DNA from: Palsa-892 sp963751615
GTDB taxonomy: Bacteria; Pseudomonadota; Alphaproteobacteria; Rhizobiales; Xanthobacteraceae
DNA: 64,000 nt
Reading direction: 5' to 3'
NCBI GenBank assembly: GCA_963751615.1
Contig: CAVVVG010000005.1
Location: 310,001 to 374,000, forward strand
Shown here: positions 62,451-64,000 of the stretch, piece by piece
Numbering within the stretch: the first letter of the stretch is position 1
Layout: each line of letters begins with the position of its first letter
Notes under the pieces: model-generated
Told to the model about the DNA's origin: nothing
Seen by the model: the letters and a program-made list of their open reading frames with translations, nothing else
Database searches by the model: none
Position numbers and translations under genes: made by a program

Positions 62451-62792
62451 ATGTCCCCAGATCCTGTCGTTCAAACCAAAGAGACCTTTGAAAAGATGAG
62501 TGCTATCGCTACAGACACTTTCACCCATTTAATGAAGGATGCCACTTCGGCGCCCCTTCAAGCGGCCCGCGAATATAATAGTAAGCTTTTGGAGTTTGCC
62601 CTCATCAACAGCAATGCGGCGTTCGACTATGCTCAGAAACTATCGAGCGTAAAATCGCCGACAGAATTCATTGAACTGATGACCAATCAAGTGCGTAAGC
62701 AGTTGGAGATTCTGACTGACCAAACGAAAGAGCTTTCGGCGGTGGCTGGAAAGACCATGCCAAAAAGTGGAGATTTGAAGGGATTCAGCTGA
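62451..62792 (+). CDS. Phasin family protein
   Basis: The 113-residue helical protein has the phasin pattern: TKETFEKMSAIATDTFTHLMKDA, AAREYNSKLLEFALINSNAAFDYAQKLSSVKSPTEFIELM and QVRKQLEILTDQTKELSAVAGK, without Pro until the end. Phasins coat PHB granules and control their size. AGGAAGAG precedes the ATG. Together with the 3-hydroxybutyrate dehydrogenase and CoA-transferase genes it indicates PHB metabolism. It lies just after zinc-ribbon copy 2 and its FixK-type promoter. Confidence 0.88.
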   Translation: MSPDPVVQTKETFEKMSAIATDTFTHLMKDATSAPLQAAREYNSKLLEFALINSNAAFDYAQKLSSVKSPTEFIELMTNQVRKQLEILTDQTKELSAVAGKTMPKSGDLKGFS

Positions 62793-62928
62793 TCTGAACT
62801 CTCCAAACCTGCGAGTAACCGGTCTCTGCTTGGCGATCGTCGAAGATTGCTGGTCGCCGACCAGAATTTTGCTCCCGGTTTATTATCCAAGTATTCGAGC
62901 GATCCTGCGCAACAAGATTATGACCGCC

Positions 62929-63405
62929 TCACGGCAGAGCGCCATGGGCACCTAGCACACCAGCTGCAATCGCAACGCCTGAGACCGTAAGCGCCACCGC
63001 GTGCAGCCGGATCGCCAGTGCGAAGGCACGCTCCTTGTCACGCAGAGCGTAACTATGAAAGAGACGGTGAACAAAAAGTGGCTCCAGCACGAACACCATC
63101 AGCGCGAACACCGCCCAGACCGCGACCATCAGTACGAGCCACCAGAACGCCGGATCGAGCAACCGCGCCCAGGCCTGAAGTTTATCCAGCATGTAAAACC
63201 CCGACAGGCCAGCGAGCAAAATCGAGGCGCGCGCCTGTGCCGCGAAGCGGCCCTCAAACGTTTCGAAGACTGTGAGTGCCGCACGCGCGTCGGCCTGGGC
63301 TCGGGCGCGCGGCAGCACGATGGTGGTTACCATCGCCACGCCGCCGATCCAATGCACCAACGCCAATACATGCACCGCGCGGGCAAGCGAGAAATCGTCG
63401 ATCAT
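62929..63405 (-). CDS. Four-helix membrane protein
   Basis: I start at the ATG at 63405 (MIDDFSLARAVHVLALVHWIGG), because the extension to 63516 is Arg/Trp-rich and not protein-like. The 158-residue protein has four hydrophobic segments with histidines near helix ends (VHVLALVHWIGGVAMVTTIVLP, FAQARASILLAGLSGFYMLDK, WWLVLMVAVWAVFALMVFVLEPLFVHRLF, and RLHAVALTVSGVAIAAGVLGAHG). The layout is like CopD-type or DUF4149-type membrane proteins that may bind haem. I cannot assign a family with certainty. Confidence 0.7.
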   Translation of the reverse strand: MIDDFSLARAVHVLALVHWIGGVAMVTTIVLPRARAQADARAALTVFETFEGRFAAQARASILLAGLSGFYMLDKLQAWARLLDPAFWWLVLMVAVWAVFALMVFVLEPLFVHRLFHSYALRDKERAFALAIRLHAVALTVSGVAIAAGVLGAHGALP

Positions 63406-63663
63406 AGGTCGGGGAATGGGTCCGCCACACGGCGACTCCAAAGTCCCATCGCGAATTCGTAGCCATCTCCAACGGACACCACGAATGTGGAAGAACTTGC
63501 CACGTCGCCACTCCAAAGATTACGTTACCATTAAAACCATACAGGAGAGTGCGTCGTCCGCAAATCCGCGCATAATATTCATCACTGCCATCGGTATAGT
63601 CGAAATGAGCCGCTGACTTTTTGTCGAATGACAAATTGCGGTGGAGCTAATTCATTGAGATAT

Positions 63664-63716
63664 TGATGGGCGCACAAGGATTCGAACCTTGAACTACTGA
63701 TTAAGAGACTAGTGCT
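63664..63716 (-). other. 3' fragment of a tRNA-Lys(CUU)-like gene
   Basis: Read on the minus strand, CTCTTAATCAGTAG (anticodon loop with CTT) is followed by a perfect T-arm, CAAGG-TTCGAAT-CCTTG, and a 3' acceptor strand TGCGCCCA ending TCA instead of CCA. The D-arm and 5' acceptor strand are absent, and the 5' half of the anticodon stem is disrupted. This is the usual form of a tRNA 3' end left at the far side of an integrated element. Confidence 0.6.
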
Positions 63717-63739
63717 TAATCAATAATATCAAACAGTTT

Positions 63740-63802
63740 GATGTCCGCTTTCCGGCAAGGCAGACATTATAATAAGAGAGTATTACGTCTGCTTTTGACC
63801 CA
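63740..63802. repeat. Dispersed inverted repeat, family A (member 3)
   Basis: GATGTCCGCTTT is followed by GGCAAGGCAGACAT, then TATAATAAGAGAGTATTACG and TCTGCTTTTGACCC, matching the blocks at 31931-32000 in the same order. The second arm has one mismatch to a perfect inverted repeat. Confidence 0.6.
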
Positions 63803-63946
63803 ACTGAGACACGGCGCGCTTCCAACGTGATCGTAGTGCCGTTCGAGTGTGTCTTGCAGAAATATCAAAAAAACATGAATATCCATGCCATTTCGGGTGT
63901 CATCGCGGGCATACCGGTTTAGGGCGTCTCAATCAATGGGAGTATC

Positions 63947-64000
63947 ATGAAAAAGTTCTCGCTCACTGCGGCCGCCTCAATGCTAGGCATGGCGCCTGTC
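63947..64000 (+). CDS. Secreted protein, N-terminal fragment only
   Basis: An ATG at 63947 preceded by GGGAG opens 18 codons to the window end, MKKFSLTAAASMLGMAPV, a typical signal-peptide start. The rest lies outside the window, so no family can be assigned. Confidence 0.6.
   Translation, partial: MKKFSLTAAASMLGMAPV

Larger units (their letters stand above)
63406..63946. other. Intergenic region with tRNA remnant and repeat
   Basis: Besides the tRNA-Lys remnant (63664-63716) and the repeat at 63740, no gene is supported. ATCAAACAGTTTGAT around 63728-63742 is a short palindrome. Confidence 0.45.

Overview
The window looks like a chromosomal or accessory segment of an alphaproteobacterium of the Bradyrhizobium / Rhodopseudomonas group (Nitrobacteraceae). 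This is inferred from the protein families (DUF3141, DUF2092, DUF3300 with a C-terminal tail-fibre-chaperone-like region, ATP-binding universal stress protein, Thivi_2564-type and DUF3309 membrane peptides, phasin, FabI), the moderately high GC content, and many FixK/FNR-type 14-bp boxes (TTGA-N6-TCAA) in front of genes. No 16S rRNA, complete tRNA or housekeeping operon allows a firmer placement.

Layout. 1-4435: DUF2950 (partial), a frameshifted DUF3300 protein and a frameshifted OprD-type porin. 4779-13530: a leftward unit encoding an Orn/Lys/Arg decarboxylase, an AspT-type antiporter, aspartate 4-decarboxylase, a second AspT-type antiporter and MarC; two amino-acid decarboxylases with two exchangers imply proton-consuming acid tolerance or energy conservation. 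13989-16784: a two-TM K+ channel, an AtoDA-type CoA-transferase and a divergent 3-hydroxybutyrate dehydrogenase (ketone body / PHB carbon use). 17232-22460: a leftward unit of a PhaC-like DUF3141 hydrolase, phosphate acyltransferase, acetate kinase and FabI (acyl-CoA to acyl-phosphate to ATP). 22695-26856: a hypothetical protein, PPK2, SulP transporter and AI-2E-family permease. 27128-33058: small secreted proteins, an outer-membrane channel, a BASS transporter, DUF2254 and DUF2092. 33349-33716: a deleted, 97%-identical copy of part of the sulP/AI-2E pair. 33780-40557: an RND efflux pump, a YiaV/YiaW-like pair and HdeD. 40808-49758: CYTH-CHAD protein, a ppk2 5' remnant, a zinc-ribbon protein, secreted proteins, an exonuclease, DoxX, a lone Flp pilin, a Crp/Fnr-type regulator, membrane peptides and a universal stress protein. 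50034-63405: a Spy-like protein, CocE-type hydrolase, DUF4239, two class III cyclases, a beta-lactamase-fold hydrolase, aldehyde dehydrogenase, a second copy of the zinc-ribbon gene and a phasin. 63664-63716: a 3' tRNA-Lys remnant that may mark an integration boundary.

The unifying theme is survival under low oxygen, acid stress and starvation. Nine exact TTGA-N6-TCAA sites lie in intergenic DNA, several 50-100 bp before start codons (DUF3300, OKR decarboxylase operon, DUF3141-pta-ackA-fabI, a secreted protein, both zinc-ribbon copies, the universal stress protein). Taken together they suggest a microoxic dormancy-like regulon: proton-consuming decarboxylation, substrate-level ATP synthesis, polyphosphate and PHB metabolism, efflux and universal stress protein. 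The region also carries many broken or duplicated pieces (frameshifted DUF3300 and porin, truncated patatin, mosaic sulP copy, ppk2 stub, dispersed inverted repeats, tRNA remnant), the hallmarks of a fluid accessory island.
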